Assembly: GCF_030410045.1 (NCBI RefSeq)
Contig: NZ_JAUFRA010000002.1
Location: 124,001-188,000, forward strand
Source: Marivivens donghaensis
GTDB lineage: Bacteria; Pseudomonadota; Alphaproteobacteria; Rhodobacterales; Rhodobacteraceae
Length of the DNA stretch: 64,000 nt
Direction: 5' to 3'
Below the pieces are notes generated by a model that searched no databases, had not been told where the DNA came from, and saw only the letters and a program-made list of their open reading frames with translations. The position numbers were made by a program, and so were the translations under genes. Shown piece by piece: positions 8,971 through 18,049 of the stretch. Each line of letters opens with the position of its first letter. The stretch's first letter is position 1.

Positions 8971-9028
8971 GGCGGGCTCCGTTATGGGTCGCGTATATTT
9001 GGCCCGAATGGGCGGGAAAGGAAAGGCG

Positions 9029-9352
9029 ATGGCGGATCGCATCACCATTTGTGAAAGTTGCCAATCCGGCGCTGCGCCCAAAGGGGCCGCGTTGGCGGAT
9101 CAGCTGCGGTCTATGGTGCAGGCCGAGGTCGCAACAACAGACTGCATGATCGTCTGTGGCAAACCCGTCACCGTTTCATTTCGTGCAACGGGTAAGGCCG
9201 CGTATCTGTTCTCTGGCGTTGATCCTGACACGCAGGCCGAAGAGATCGCAGAATTCGCCCGACTTTATGCAGAGGCCGAGGATGGCATCGTGAATGATGT
9301 CAGGTCCATCGGCCAACTGCGGTTCTGTTTGATCGGACGTATTCCCGCCTAG
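9029..9352 (+). CDS. DUF1636 family putative metal/Fe-S-binding protein (copy 1)
   Basis: A 107-residue DUF1636 protein with the family's Cys pattern: CESC near the N terminus, DCMIVC in the middle and a late RFC. The fold is expected to be thioredoxin-like and may hold a [2Fe-2S] cluster or another metal. A start at 9029 is taken because AAAGGAAAGG precedes it and the family begins there; an in-frame ORF runs upstream only as antisense to cobW. It is divergent from cobW and its stop overlaps the cbtA stop by 4 bases. A second DUF1636 gene lies at 18049-18420, also beside cobalamin genes. Confidence 0.85.
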   Translation: MADRITICESCQSGAAPKGAALADQLRSMVQAEVATTDCMIVCGKPVTVSFRATGKAAYLFSGVDPDTQAEEIAEFARLYAEAEDGIVNDVRSIGQLRFCLIGRIPA

Positions 9353-10023
9353 TCGCGTTCCCAGAGGGCGCCCGCGAAATAGCCGAGCGATAGCCAAGCG
9401 ATTGCTGCGACCCCGAGGCTGCGAGCAACAAACAGTGACCCGAGTTCAGGCGGCGCATAGCCATAGTAGGTATCCAAGTGCGGTGCGCCGATGAGGTGCG
9501 GAAGCGCGATCAGGATAACTGCGAGGGCATAGTGGGCATTCATCTTCCCAAACGCGAAAAGACCGAGACCCGTTGCCGTTGCAGCAACCGTGGCAAGCCA
9601 CCAGTATTGACGAATATCCAAATCTGCGCTCGCTGTGCCAGGGAGTTCAGGTGGCAGACCGAACGCTGGCGCAAGGTTCATTGCGAAAAACCCGCAAAGC
9701 CCCCAAACCAATCCAGCGCGAGCAGAAATTTTCACGCCCCGCTTAGATACGATTGCGAACAGCGCGACCATGATAAAGGCGAGGCCCGTATATGTCACAA
9801 GGTTGCTTGCGAAGGTCGAAAAGTGCCGTGGCAACTCTGCCCAGACATCTGGACGGCCGGCAGGCGACATGGGGCCGAGGTCAGTAAAGTGAACCCGATC
9901 ACCAAATTCATAAAGTTCACCTTCCATCATCACAGGGACGACAAAGGTAAATTGCAGAAGGGCTGCGAGAGCCCCCGCAGCCAGACCAGCGAACAACGCG
10001 CTGGTTAAAATCTTTTTGCTCAT
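9349..10023 (-). CDS. cbtA: CbtA family cobalt transporter subunit
   Basis: A 224-residue membrane protein with about five to six helices. The N-terminal helix (ILTSALFAGLAAGALAALLQF) is followed by a short loop with FTDLGP, then helices containing GFFAMNLAPAFGLPPELPG and IALPHLIGAP. These are typical of CbtA, a predicted cobalt transporter that works with CbtB in bacteria lacking the CbiMNQO importer. It lies 18 bases after cbtB, in the unit led by the cobalamin riboswitch. Confidence 0.88.
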   Translation of the reverse strand: MSKKILTSALFAGLAAGALAALLQFTFVVPVMMEGELYEFGDRVHFTDLGPMSPAGRPDVWAELPRHFSTFASNLVTYTGLAFIMVALFAIVSKRGVKISARAGLVWGLCGFFAMNLAPAFGLPPELPGTASADLDIRQYWWLATVAATATGLGLFAFGKMNAHYALAVILIALPHLIGAPHLDTYYGYAPPELGSLFVARSLGVAAIAWLSLGYFAGALWERD

Positions 10024-10041
10024 TGGATCAGCAGCGCTGCC

Positions 10042-10209
10042 TTAGTGGCAGGGGAAGCCGATCGAGTGACGCGAGTCGTGCGTCAGATCGTGCGCGGTAG
10101 CCGAGTGGCTCAGGCCAGCTGCGAAAACGAGGCCGAGGCCGAGGATTGCAGCAGCAGCGATGGACATCACTTCAGAGTTGATGCGCGCGATAGCGAAAAC
10201 TTTGGTCAT
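10042..10209 (-). CDS. cbtB: CbtB domain protein (cobalt transporter small subunit)
   Basis: A 55-residue protein with one hydrophobic helix (residues about 15-33) and a His-containing C terminus (SHSATAHDLTHDSRHS...FPCH), the pattern of CbtB, which pairs with CbtA. The C-terminal His residues probably bind the incoming metal. The ATG at 10209 is preceded by an AGGAGAAG ribosome site on the minus strand. It is the first gene after the cobalamin riboswitch and overlaps nothing. Confidence 0.88.
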   Translation of the reverse strand: MTKVFAIARINSEVMSIAAAAILGLGLVFAAGLSHSATAHDLTHDSRHSIGFPCH

Positions 10210-10255
10210 ATTTCTTCTCCTGTTCCGTCACACCCGACGGATGGTTTCTAACTTT

Positions 10256-10440
10256 GCTCGGTCGGTCTCCTGGCTCGCGGGTCGCTGCGTTTCCCCTACC
10301 TTCCCGGTTTCCCAGTGGTTTTTAGGGGCACGCTCGCCGCATACAGTCGCGGGGGCGGCTGCGGAATTGGCCCTCCGGATGGGATCCGGCCTTACCGCAT
10401 TCCCGGTTATCCTCTGACGCTTTGCGTACGTGGTGAGGCA
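10256..10440 (-). promoter_or_regulatory. Cobalamin (AdoCbl) riboswitch upstream of cbtBA
   Basis: On the minus strand the order of conserved blocks matches the cobalamin riboswitch: AACCGGGAATGCGGT, then GCCGCCCCCGCGACTGT, CCACTGGGAA, GGGAAGG and the B12-box-like end GACCCGCGAGCCAGGAGACC. The element ends about 50 bases before the cbtB start, so it is placed to shut off cobalt uptake when adenosylcobalamin is plentiful. It is the only canonical B12 riboswitch I find in the window. Confidence 0.93.
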
Positions 10441-10599
10441 CCGAACATCTCTTTGTGCGATTTTGACAGGCCCTTCGTCAAGGCAGATTCGCGACATGTT
10501 GGATGGTCCAAACGTCGCGATCTCAAAGGATATAGGTCTGTGTGATTTCGATATTTTGTGGATAACTCGCCCAAATCCGCCACATGCTGGGTGGTTTCG

Positions 10600-10661
10600 T
10601 TGACTCTAGAGGGCAAGGGTCGCCAAAATATGAAACGTTCAGAATCATATGAGTTTTCCGC
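10600..10661 (+). promoter_or_regulatory. Putative smc promoter with GANTC methylation sites
   Basis: TTGACT at 10600-10605, about 18 bases before an AT-rich CAAAAT stretch, looks like a sigma-70 promoter for smc. GACTC (10602-10606) overlaps the -35 and GAATC lies at 10642-10646; both are GANTC, the CcrM methylation target in alphaproteobacteria. The stretch 10441-10599 holds no gene I can support and should include the promoter of the riboswitch transcript on the minus strand. Confidence 0.4.
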
Positions 10662-13600
10662 GTGAAGTTTACCAAGCTGCGTCTCAATGGCTTTAAGAGC
10701 TTTGTTGATCCGACCGATCTTATCATTGCGGACGGTCTAACGGGCGTTGTTGGGCCGAACGGCTGCGGTAAATCCAACCTGCTTGAGGCCTTGCGCTGGG
10801 TTATGGGTGAAAACCGTCCGACCGCCATGCGGGGCGGCGGGATGGAAGACGTGATTTTCGCGGGGGCTGCGACGCGGCCCGCTCGAAACTTTGCCGAAGT
10901 GTCGCTGGTGATCGATAACGCAGAGCGGCTGGCGCCCGCGGCGTTTAATGATGCGGATAACCTAGAGATTGTTCGTCGGATTACCCGCGATATCGGCTCG
11001 GCCTATAAGGTTGGCACCAAAGACGTTCGCGCTCGCGATGTGCAGATGCTGTTTGCAGACGCGTCGACGGGGGCTCATTCCCCTGCCTTGGTTCGCCAAG
11101 GGCAAATTTCAGAACTGATCAACGCGAAACCCAAGGCACGTCGTCGCATCCTCGAAGAAGCGGCAGGCATTTCTGGGCTCTATCAACGTCGCCACGAGGC
11201 CGAGCTAAAGCTTAAAGCCGCAGAGGCGAACCTCGAACGCGTTGATGATGTGATTGAGCAATTGTCGAACCAGTTGCAGCAATTGGCGCGTCAGGCACGT
11301 CAGGCAGCGCGCTACCGTGAAATCGGTGAGAAGCTGAGTCAGTCTGAGGGCATGTTGCTCTATCGCCGCTGGAAGGAAGCCGAAGAAGCTCGCATGAAAG
11401 CGGTGGAGGTTTTGCGAGAGCGGACCGTTGAGGCGTCTCAGGCCGAAGGGAACGCGCGTTCTGCAGGGAAATTGCGCACAGAAAAAGAGGATGCGCTGCC
11501 AGCCCTACGCGAAGAAGAAGCCATCGCATCGGCGGTGTTGCAACGCCTTCAGGTTCAGCGCGATGCGCTAAAGGATCAAGAGGCGCGGGCGCTTGAAACA
11601 ATACAGACCCTGAAAAACCGTATCGATCAATTGGCGCGGGATATCGAACGCGAGGCGGGACTGAATAAGGACGCGGGCGAAACGATTGAACGGCTCGAAT
11701 GGGAGCAGCGTGAAATCGCGAAAGCTGGGCAGGGTCATGAAGGCCGCCTTGAGGCTGCGCAGGCCGCTGCGCGTGAGGCCGCGGCGACCTTGCAGGATCG
11801 CGAAACGATGATGTCTGAGCAGACAGAGGATGTGGCCCGTTTGGCGGCTCGTCACCAGTCTGCGCAGAGGTTGATTGAAGACAGCCGCAAAACTTTGGCA
11901 AAGGCAGAAGAAGACGCAACTCGTGCCCGCACGGCCATGGCTGACGCTGAGGCTGCATTGGAAAAAGCCGAAGCTGATTTCGAAATGGCACAAGAGGCCG
12001 AAGAGATTGCCCGCGCGACGGCTGAACATGCCGAAGAAACGCTGATTGAGGCCGAAGCTGCCCGTGCAGATGGTCAATCGCATGAGGTTGATGCGCGGGC
12101 CTTGCGGTCGGCGGCTGAGGGTGAGGCTAATGCGCTGCGTGCCGAAGTGGCGGCATTGTCGAAATTGGTCGAACGTGACGCGAAAGAGGGTGGTCAGATC
12201 CTCGATTTGTTGTCGGTGAAGTCGGGCTATGAAAAGGCGCTGGGTGCAGCATTGGCTGATGACCTGCGTGCGCCTGCGGTTGGTGCTGATGCTAAATCTG
12301 GCTGGGCGGCTTTGCCTGCCTATTCTGCGCCCCAAGAATTGCCGCCGGGGGTCGAGCCTTTGACCACTTACGTTGATGTACCTGACGTTCTGGTTCGCCG
12401 TATGGGGCAGGTCGGTCTGGTCGATGCGGCAGATGGTGCGCGGCTCCAAGTCGATCTGCAGCCTGGGCAACGACTGGTCAGCGTTGAAGGCGATCTTTGG
12501 CGCTGGGATGGGTTCCGTGCTGGGGCCGAAGATGCCCCTTCGGCGGCGGCGCTTCGTTTGCAACAGATCAACCGATTGAACGAACTTCGAGCCGATTTGG
12601 AGGTTGCGACCGAGCGTTCAGATGCCGCGCGTATCGCCCACGAAGACGTGACAATGCGGCTCGAGAAGCTAACGCAAGCGGACCAAATGGCGCGCACCGC
12701 GCGTCGTGCCGCAGATCAACAGGTTGCGGATGCCGCTCGTGCCCTGTCGCGTGCTGAAGCGGAGCGCAACCTGTCCGAGGGGAAACGGGAAAGTTCTGGC
12801 CTTGCTCTGCGTCGCCATGAAGAAGAAGCGATGGCTTCGCGCAAGGCGCTGTCAGAGGCCGAGGCGACCGCTCGGGCTTTGCCAGATTTGGCGGATGCGA
12901 GAGCAGCGGTTGAGGACGTCAAGATGACCGTCGAAGCCGCCCGCATGATGATGATGACCAAACGCGCGGCATTTGATGAAGTGCGTCGTGAGGGTGACGC
13001 GCGTCTAAAACGGTCTCAGGAAATCACCAAAGAGATCAGCGGATGGCGCCACCGTTTGGATACGGCAACGAAACGCACGTCCGAATTGGAAGAGCGCAAG
13101 GCGGAGAGCGAAGAGGCGCTCTATGAGGCCAATGAGGCGCCAGAGGAAATTGCTGCCAAGCGCGATGAACTGGCTCACGCGATCGAAGAAGCAGAGGAGC
13201 GCCGCAAAGGGGCTGCAGACAACCTGGCAGAAGCTGAGACGGCACTGCGTGACGCGCAAATGGCTGAACGGGATTGTGAACGTCTGGCATCTGAGGCGCG
13301 TGAGGCGCGCGCCCGCGCTGAGGCCCGAAACGAGGCCGCTCGCGAAACTGTAGCTTACGCGGCCGAACGGATCATGGAGGCGCAGGAAACGACGCCTGAT
13401 AAGCTCCTCGATGCGCTGGACGTTGATCCAGATAAGATGCCACCTGCCGAAGAAATCGAAGTTCAGGTAAATAGTTATAAGCGTCAGCGCGACGCGCTGG
13501 GCGCTGTTAACCTTAGGGCCGAAGAAGACGCGGTTGAGGTTCAAACCGAATACGACAAACTCACTGGCGACAAAGTGGATTTGGAAGAAGCGATCAAAGC

Positions 13601-14117
13601 TCTGCGGCAGGGGATCTTTGGTCTGAACCGCGAGGGTCGCGAACGCCTTTTGACCGCTTTTGAGCAGGTGAACGAGAACTTCGGCATGCTGTTCACTCAC
13701 CTGTTTGGTGGTGGCGAGGCAAAGCTGGTTCTGGTCGAATCCGATGACCCGCTCGAAGCGGGTCTTGAGATCATGTGCCAACCACCAGGTAAAAAACTGT
13801 CGACGCTTTCGTTGTTGTCGGGTGGTGAACAAACCTTGACTGCGATGGCGTTGATCTTTGCTGTGTTCCTCGCGAACCCCGCGCCGATCTGTGTTCTGGA
13901 CGAAGTTGACGCGCCATTGGACGATGCGAACGTGACGCGGTTCTGCGACCTCTTGGATGAGATGACACGCCAGACGAACACGCGTTTCTTGATCATCACA
14001 CACCACGCGGTGACGATGGCGCGGATGGACCGTTTGTTTGGGGTAACAATGCAAGAACAAGGGGTTAGCCAGCTTGTCAGTGTTGATCTTAAGAAGGCTG
14101 AAGCTATGGTTGCCTAA
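10662..14117 (+). CDS. smc: Chromosome segregation protein SMC
   Basis: A 1151-residue SMC ATPase that with ScpAB compacts and segregates the chromosome. The N-terminal ATPase half carries Walker A GPNGCGKSN near residue 30. Two very long coiled coils flank a hinge around residues 490-620. The C-terminal half has the ABC signature LSGGEQ, Walker B CVLDEVDAPLDD and the switch His in ITHHAV. The start codon is GTG. The reading frame is unbroken. It overlaps the convergent glycosyltransferase gene by 14 bases at its 3' end. ScpA and ScpB are not in the window. Confidence 0.96.
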   Translation: MKFTKLRLNGFKSFVDPTDLIIADGLTGVVGPNGCGKSNLLEALRWVMGENRPTAMRGGGMEDVIFAGAATRPARNFAEVSLVIDNAERLAPAAFNDADNLEIVRRITRDIGSAYKVGTKDVRARDVQMLFADASTGAHSPALVRQGQISELINAKPKARRRILEEAAGISGLYQRRHEAELKLKAAEANLERVDDVIEQLSNQLQQLARQARQAARYREIGEKLSQSEGMLLYRRWKEAEEARMKAVEVLRERTVEASQAEGNARSAGKLRTEKEDALPALREEEAIASAVLQRLQVQRDALKDQEARALETIQTLKNRIDQLARDIEREAGLNKDAGETIERLEWEQREIAKAGQGHEGRLEAAQAAAREAAATLQDRETMMSEQTEDVARLAARHQSAQRLIEDSRKTLAKAEEDATRARTAMADAEAALEKAEADFEMAQEAEEIARATAEHAEETLIEAEAARADGQSHEVDARALRSAAEGEANALRAEVAALSKLVERDAKEGGQILDLLSVKSGYEKALGAALADDLRAPAVGADAKSGWAALPAYSAPQELPPGVEPLTTYVDVPDVLVRRMGQVGLVDAADGARLQVDLQPGQRLVSVEGDLWRWDGFRAGAEDAPSAAALRLQQINRLNELRADLEVATERSDAARIAHEDVTMRLEKLTQADQMARTARRAADQQVADAARALSRAEAERNLSEGKRESSGLALRRHEEEAMASRKALSEAEATARALPDLADARAAVEDVKMTVEAARMMMMTKRAAFDEVRREGDARLKRSQEITKEISGWRHRLDTATKRTSELEERKAESEEALYEANEAPEEIAAKRDELAHAIEEAEERRKGAADNLAEAETALRDAQMAERDCERLASEAREARARAEARNEAARETVAYAAERIMEAQETTPDKLLDALDVDPDKMPPAEEIEVQVNSYKRQRDALGAVNLRAEEDAVEVQTEYDKLTGDKVDLEEAIKALRQGIFGLNREGRERLLTAFEQVNENFGMLFTHLFGGGEAKLVLVESDDPLEAGLEIMCQPPGKKLSTLSLLSGGEQTLTAMALIFAVFLANPAPICVLDEVDAPLDDANVTRFCDLLDEMTRQTNTRFLIITHHAVTMARMDRLFGVTMQEQGVSQLVSVDLKKAEAMVA

Positions 14118-14994
14118 AGGCAGCGACCTTGGCTGGCAGGTCTAAGTTTGCCTCAATGAGCAAGTTTTCCTCGGCCAATTTCAGGGCGAGCCACGGTTTA
14201 ATTGTCATCACCTGATCGTAGAATGCGGCGATGTCTTCGACACTAGCGCCGTCAAGGTGACGCTTCATTTCTTCATTGCCGCGATACCCGCCGTGTTCGA
14301 GCCGATAGGGGAGGCGCGCGATCCAATCAGCGCGATTTTGGGCATGGAAATGCAGCAGTTTGATACCGTCATGAAACGGAATGCCGCGTAGTTGTTGCCC
14401 ATCAACCCAAGCCCCATGAATTCTCGGTTCAAGATCATCGCGCCCTGTTCGGAAGAATGACTTTCCAGCGACATGGCTCAGTGCGCCCTTGCGCAGGGCG
14501 GGGGCAAACTGCCGAAACGACTGCCGCCAGCGTTGGCGGTGTTCTTTGCCTTTGAGCGGTGCGCGGAACAGGTTCGCATCGAAAACAGGAAGCCCTGTAG
14601 GGGAATGCACGGCCTCCCAAGGGCGCATGCGGACCATGCAATCGGATGCTGTATCCAACACAGAGCCAATCGGTTCGTCGGTATAGATAAACTCGTCCAC
14701 GTCGATATGTACGAGCCATTCCAATGGCGCGGCGTCGTAGACCCGCTTCATATTCGCGGCTTGGCGGGGCTGGTGCGCGTCAGGGCGCGAACCGAGGAGG
14801 TTAATCCAATACGCCTCGTCGCATCGGATAATTGTCAGCTGTGGATGACCCTCAAACGCAGCGGCAGCTGGGTCGGCCGGATCATCGAAGTGGAGCCAAA
14901 TATGCGCAACCCCGATGGACAAGTGATAGGCGACAAAGGCCTCCACCTCGGCCAGTGGGGCTTTTATCGTAGTGCATATTCCCCAGTCAGCCAT
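14104..14994 (-). CDS. Glycosyltransferase family 2 protein
   Basis: A 296-residue protein of the glycosyltransferase family 2 branch found in many Rhodobacterales (Glyco_tranf_2_4). It starts with the short GICTTIKAPLAEVEAFVAYH segment. The LVHIDVDEFI stretch around residues 92-101 supplies the metal/nucleotide-sugar-binding Asp residues, and a C-terminal LLHFHAQNRADW block follows. No signal peptide or membrane helix is evident. Donor and acceptor cannot be inferred; surface polysaccharide is likely. It lies 3 bases after the convergent-side neighbour mltB-like gene and on the same strand, which suggests no functional link beyond the envelope. Confidence 0.75.
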   Translation of the reverse strand: MADWGICTTIKAPLAEVEAFVAYHLSIGVAHIWLHFDDPADPAAAAFEGHPQLTIIRCDEAYWINLLGSRPDAHQPRQAANMKRVYDAAPLEWLVHIDVDEFIYTDEPIGSVLDTASDCMVRMRPWEAVHSPTGLPVFDANLFRAPLKGKEHRQRWRQSFRQFAPALRKGALSHVAGKSFFRTGRDDLEPRIHGAWVDGQQLRGIPFHDGIKLLHFHAQNRADWIARLPYRLEHGGYRGNEEMKRHLDGASVEDIAAFYDQVMTIKPWLALKLAEENLLIEANLDLPAKVAAFRQP

Positions 14995-14997
14995 CGA

Positions 14998-16161
14998 TTA
15001 GAGGCGGTTCAACAGATCGCGCGTTGGCCAAGCGTCAGCTGGCAAACTGAGCCGTTCTTGCTCTGTCTGAACGGCTTCGCGGGTCATTTCACCTATGATC
15101 CCATCGACCCCGCCTACATCGTAACCGCGGGCTTCTAGTCGACGCTGCAGGGTCATGATTTCGTCGCCGCTCAGCGCAGGGTCGGGGTTTCCTGCGTTAT
15201 AGGCTGGAGCCCCTTCTAGGCGGGTTGCAAAGTAAGCCGCGGTGGTCACATAGACCATCGATTTGTTCCATTCGAAATAGACATGGAAATTCGGATAGGC
15301 GAGGAAGGCTGGACCTTTACGGCCCATTGGTAAGAGGACCGACGCAGGCAAATTGGCGATGGACCCGCTGCGACCTTGAACGCCTAAATTCGCCCAGTCG
15401 TGCCCTGACATTTCGTGATTTAGACCTGTGAGCGACCAGTCGAGGTCCGCGGGAACGGTGACTTCTTGTAGCCACGGTTCATTAGCGCGCCAGCCGAGCG
15501 ACGACAGCATCGCAGCACCAGACATTAGCGCATCAGGCGAAGATCCTTTAAGGTCTACGTGACCGTCCCCATCGCCATCGCGACCGTTTTCAAGAATGTC
15601 TTTGGGTAGCATCTGCACCTGCCCGATTTCGCCAGCCCAAGCGCCTCTGGTGTTCGTCGGGCTAAAATCCCCGCGTTCGAATAGTGTAAGGGCAGCCATC
15701 ACTTGCGGGCGGAACAGTTCTGGTCGGCGACAGTCGTGAGATAGAGTCACAAGCGCATTGAGAGTGTTAAAATCGCCTTGGACCTGACCGAAATCGGTTT
15801 CAAACGCCCAAAACGCTAAGAGAACCCCGCGATTGATGCCATATTCGCGTTCTATGCGGTCGAAAACGGAATCGAAACGGTCTGAATAGATCGCGCCGTT
15901 GTTGACCCGATTTTGGGAAATGAGACTGCGCGAGAAGTCGATAAAGTCCTTTTGGAAAACACCTTGCCGACGGTCAGCCCGAAGAACAGCATCGTCTTGG
16001 CTTGCGTTCGCAAAGAACTGATCGACGGTTCCGCGATCATGGCCGCTCGCTACGGCTTCTTGTTTGAGACCCTCCACGAAATTCGCGAAAGAACCGCCGC
16101 AGGTCGTGGCCTGTGCCGAAGTTGCGCAAAGGGCGGCGATGAAAGGCAAAATAAAACGCAT
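14998..16161 (-). CDS. Lytic murein transglycosylase (MltB family) with peptidoglycan-binding domain
   Basis: A 387-residue periplasmic enzyme that cleaves the glycan strands of peptidoglycan. It starts with a signal peptide (MRFILPFIAALCATSAQA). The SLT_2/MltB domain has the catalytic Glu in FWAFETDFG and the GEIGQVQMLP block. A PG_binding_1 domain fills the last 60 residues (MTLQRRLEARGYDVGGVDG). The start at 16161 is chosen over 16266 because it begins the signal peptide and GGAGG lies just upstream. The predicted mature protein would lack a lipoprotein Cys, so it is soluble, unlike E. coli MltB. Confidence 0.9.
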   Translation of the reverse strand: MRFILPFIAALCATSAQATTCGGSFANFVEGLKQEAVASGHDRGTVDQFFANASQDDAVLRADRRQGVFQKDFIDFSRSLISQNRVNNGAIYSDRFDSVFDRIEREYGINRGVLLAFWAFETDFGQVQGDFNTLNALVTLSHDCRRPELFRPQVMAALTLFERGDFSPTNTRGAWAGEIGQVQMLPKDILENGRDGDGDGHVDLKGSSPDALMSGAAMLSSLGWRANEPWLQEVTVPADLDWSLTGLNHEMSGHDWANLGVQGRSGSIANLPASVLLPMGRKGPAFLAYPNFHVYFEWNKSMVYVTTAAYFATRLEGAPAYNAGNPDPALSGDEIMTLQRRLEARGYDVGGVDGIIGEMTREAVQTEQERLSLPADAWPTRDLLNRL

Positions 16162-16214
16162 GGGACCTCCAACAGTTTGGCGAGAGGGTATCAGTCGGAT
16201 CGGCGCATGCAACC

Positions 16215-17114
16215 TTAGATAAACGTGATGCCCAAAATCACGACACATGCGATGCCCCATGCCCACCAGAGTTCACGCACGGCACGGTCTACGTCTTCTG
16301 CGGTGGCGTCTTTCCGTCCATCTGCATTGACCCACGGATAATCGCGCATTTCGCCGTGGTATGCGCGTGGACCCGAAAGGGCGATCCCGAGGACACGAGA
16401 AAGGGCTGCCTCTGGCCATCCAGCGTTCGGGCTACGGTGCAATCCTGCATCCTTACGGATTGGTGAGAATTTCCATAGGTTCGGTTTGAGTGCGATGAAC
16501 AGGATGGCGGTCAGACGAGCTGGAATGAGGTTGAGCAGGTCATCGAACCGCGCTGCAGCCCATCCGAATTGTTCGTGGCGCGGGGTTCGGTATCCGATCA
16601 TGCTGTCTGCGGTGTTCGTGATCTTGTAGATTAAAAGGCCGGGCAGCCCGCCAACCGCAAACCAGAACAACGGCGCCAACACGCCGTCGCTAAAATTCTC
16701 GGCAGCGCTTTCGATTGCTGCGCGAGCGACAGCGGGTTCGTCGAGTTCGGCGGTGTCACGCCCAACGATCATGGCAACAGAGGCACGACCTGCCTCGACC
16801 GAGGTACGCAGTCCTTTGGCTACGTCTGCAACGTGTTCCACTAACGACTTCTGCGCGAGGAGCATTGCGCCGACGATCGCTTCGGCCCAGAAACCTGGTA
16901 AATCCTGAAGGCCCATGCCCAATAGTGCGAACACCACGACGAGAATGGCGAAGGACGCGATGCCTTTGTCTTTGCGATGGGTGCCTTTGTTAAACGACGT
17001 GTCGATGAAACTGACGCATTTCCCCATCAGAACCGCAGGATGCGGAAAGTGCGACCAGAGCCACTTTGGCTCTCCGAAAATCGCGTCCAACACCATGGCC
17101 AACAGAACGCTCAT
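16215..17114 (-). CDS. cobD: Adenosylcobinamide-phosphate synthase CobD/CbiB
   Basis: A 299-residue integral membrane protein that joins aminopropanol (phosphate) to adenosylcobyric acid to form adenosylcobinamide (phosphate). Family signatures are LDAIFGEPKWLW near the start, the ESAAENFSDGVLAPLFW block and KITNTADSMIGYRTPRHEQFGW-like region. The start at 17114 overlaps the cobC stop (ATGA), so the two are translationally coupled. The longer ORF to 17231 is only antisense-frame extension inside cobC. Naming follows the Pseudomonas denitrificans cob scheme. Confidence 0.94.
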   Translation of the reverse strand: MSVLLAMVLDAIFGEPKWLWSHFPHPAVLMGKCVSFIDTSFNKGTHRKDKGIASFAILVVVFALLGMGLQDLPGFWAEAIVGAMLLAQKSLVEHVADVAKGLRTSVEAGRASVAMIVGRDTAELDEPAVARAAIESAAENFSDGVLAPLFWFAVGGLPGLLIYKITNTADSMIGYRTPRHEQFGWAAARFDDLLNLIPARLTAILFIALKPNLWKFSPIRKDAGLHRSPNAGWPEAALSRVLGIALSGPRAYHGEMRDYPWVNADGRKDATAEDVDRAVRELWWAWGIACVVILGITFI

Positions 17115-18049
17115 AGCGCGGCCTCTAGTTGATCCCATTGGTCGGGCGCAGGAAGACCAAGGCGGATCCACGTTTTCGAATAGGGGAAAATGCGTGACCA
17201 GACATGATTTTCGGCCAAACGATTTTGCCAATGTGCGGCATCATCGACATTGTAGAGCCTAAAGAGTGGCGTTCCGCCGACCAGCTTTGCTCCTTTGCGC
17301 AGCATAAGATTGTCGAGGCGTTGTGCGTCCTCATTCAACCTGACCCGCGTTTCGACGGCCCATGAGGTGTCTCGCAAAGCTCTCGCACCAATCTCGAGAG
17401 CTGGGCCATTCACGGACCACGGTTCTTGTAGCGCTTTCATCCGATCGATGAACGACGGGGCAGCGATCATGAACCCCAAACGCAAACCTGCGAGGCCCCA
17501 GAATTTGCCAAAGCTCTTGAGAATGACAATTCCCTCGTCCGCGGCGCGGGCGATATGGGATTGTTCGGGCCAAACGTCGCAAAAGCTTTCGTCGATCACG
17601 GTTAGAGGGCGGTCTCCGAAAATGTCACTGGACCAGAGTTTGCCATCGGGATTGTTCGGATGAACGTAAACATGGTTCGACGCTTGTACGGTATCGCCAT
17701 TGCCGAGCTTGCCCGCTGCATCAAAAGCTGCCGCATGCTCGTTGTAGGTGGGCGTTGGAATATATGTGCTGTTGCTATCTGACAGGCTGGGCATTCGAGC
17801 TATGAGCGCAGAGGCACCATTGGCGGGTAGGATTTCAGCACCTTCGGGCACGTTCCAAAACGCACGTGCGGCAGATATGAGCCGATCCATAGCACCGCTG
17901 TCAGGAAGAGTATTCCACGCAACCGCCGAAATATCACCAACGGGGTAGGGGACTGGGTTTATCCCTGTCGACAGATCAACCCAGTCAGAGCGATGGCCGC
18001 CCCATTTTGCGACAGCGGCATCGACGCCACCACCGTGATCGCGGGCCAT
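17111..18049 (-). CDS. cobC: Threonine-phosphate decarboxylase-like aminotransferase CobC
   Basis: A 312-residue fold-type I PLP protein homologous to L-threonine-O-3-phosphate decarboxylase, which makes the aminopropanol phosphate arm of B12. It shows the family's DLSTGINPVPYP start, the NNPDG substrate loop, VIDESFCDV and the PLP-lysine segment ILKSFGKFWGLAGLRLGF. The start at 18049 gives a TGATG overlap with the upstream DUF1636 gene. It is the middle gene of a DUF1636-cobC-cobD operon. It is a little shorter than many homologues but has all the expected blocks. Confidence 0.93.
   Translation of the reverse strand: MARDHGGGVDAAVAKWGGHRSDWVDLSTGINPVPYPVGDISAVAWNTLPDSGAMDRLISAARAFWNVPEGAEILPANGASALIARMPSLSDSNSTYIPTPTYNEHAAAFDAAGKLGNGDTVQASNHVYVHPNNPDGKLWSSDIFGDRPLTVIDESFCDVWPEQSHIARAADEGIVILKSFGKFWGLAGLRLGFMIAAPSFIDRMKALQEPWSVNGPALEIGARALRDTSWAVETRVRLNEDAQRLDNLMLRKGAKLVGGTPLFRLYNVDDAAHWQNRLAENHVWSRIFPYSKTWIRLGLPAPDQWDQLEAAL

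Noticed and set aside
11568..12563. Long minus-strand ORF of 331 codons inside smc
   Set aside because: It lies opposite a clear SMC coding frame, shows no ribosome site or family motif and arises from the biased codon use of the coiled coil.
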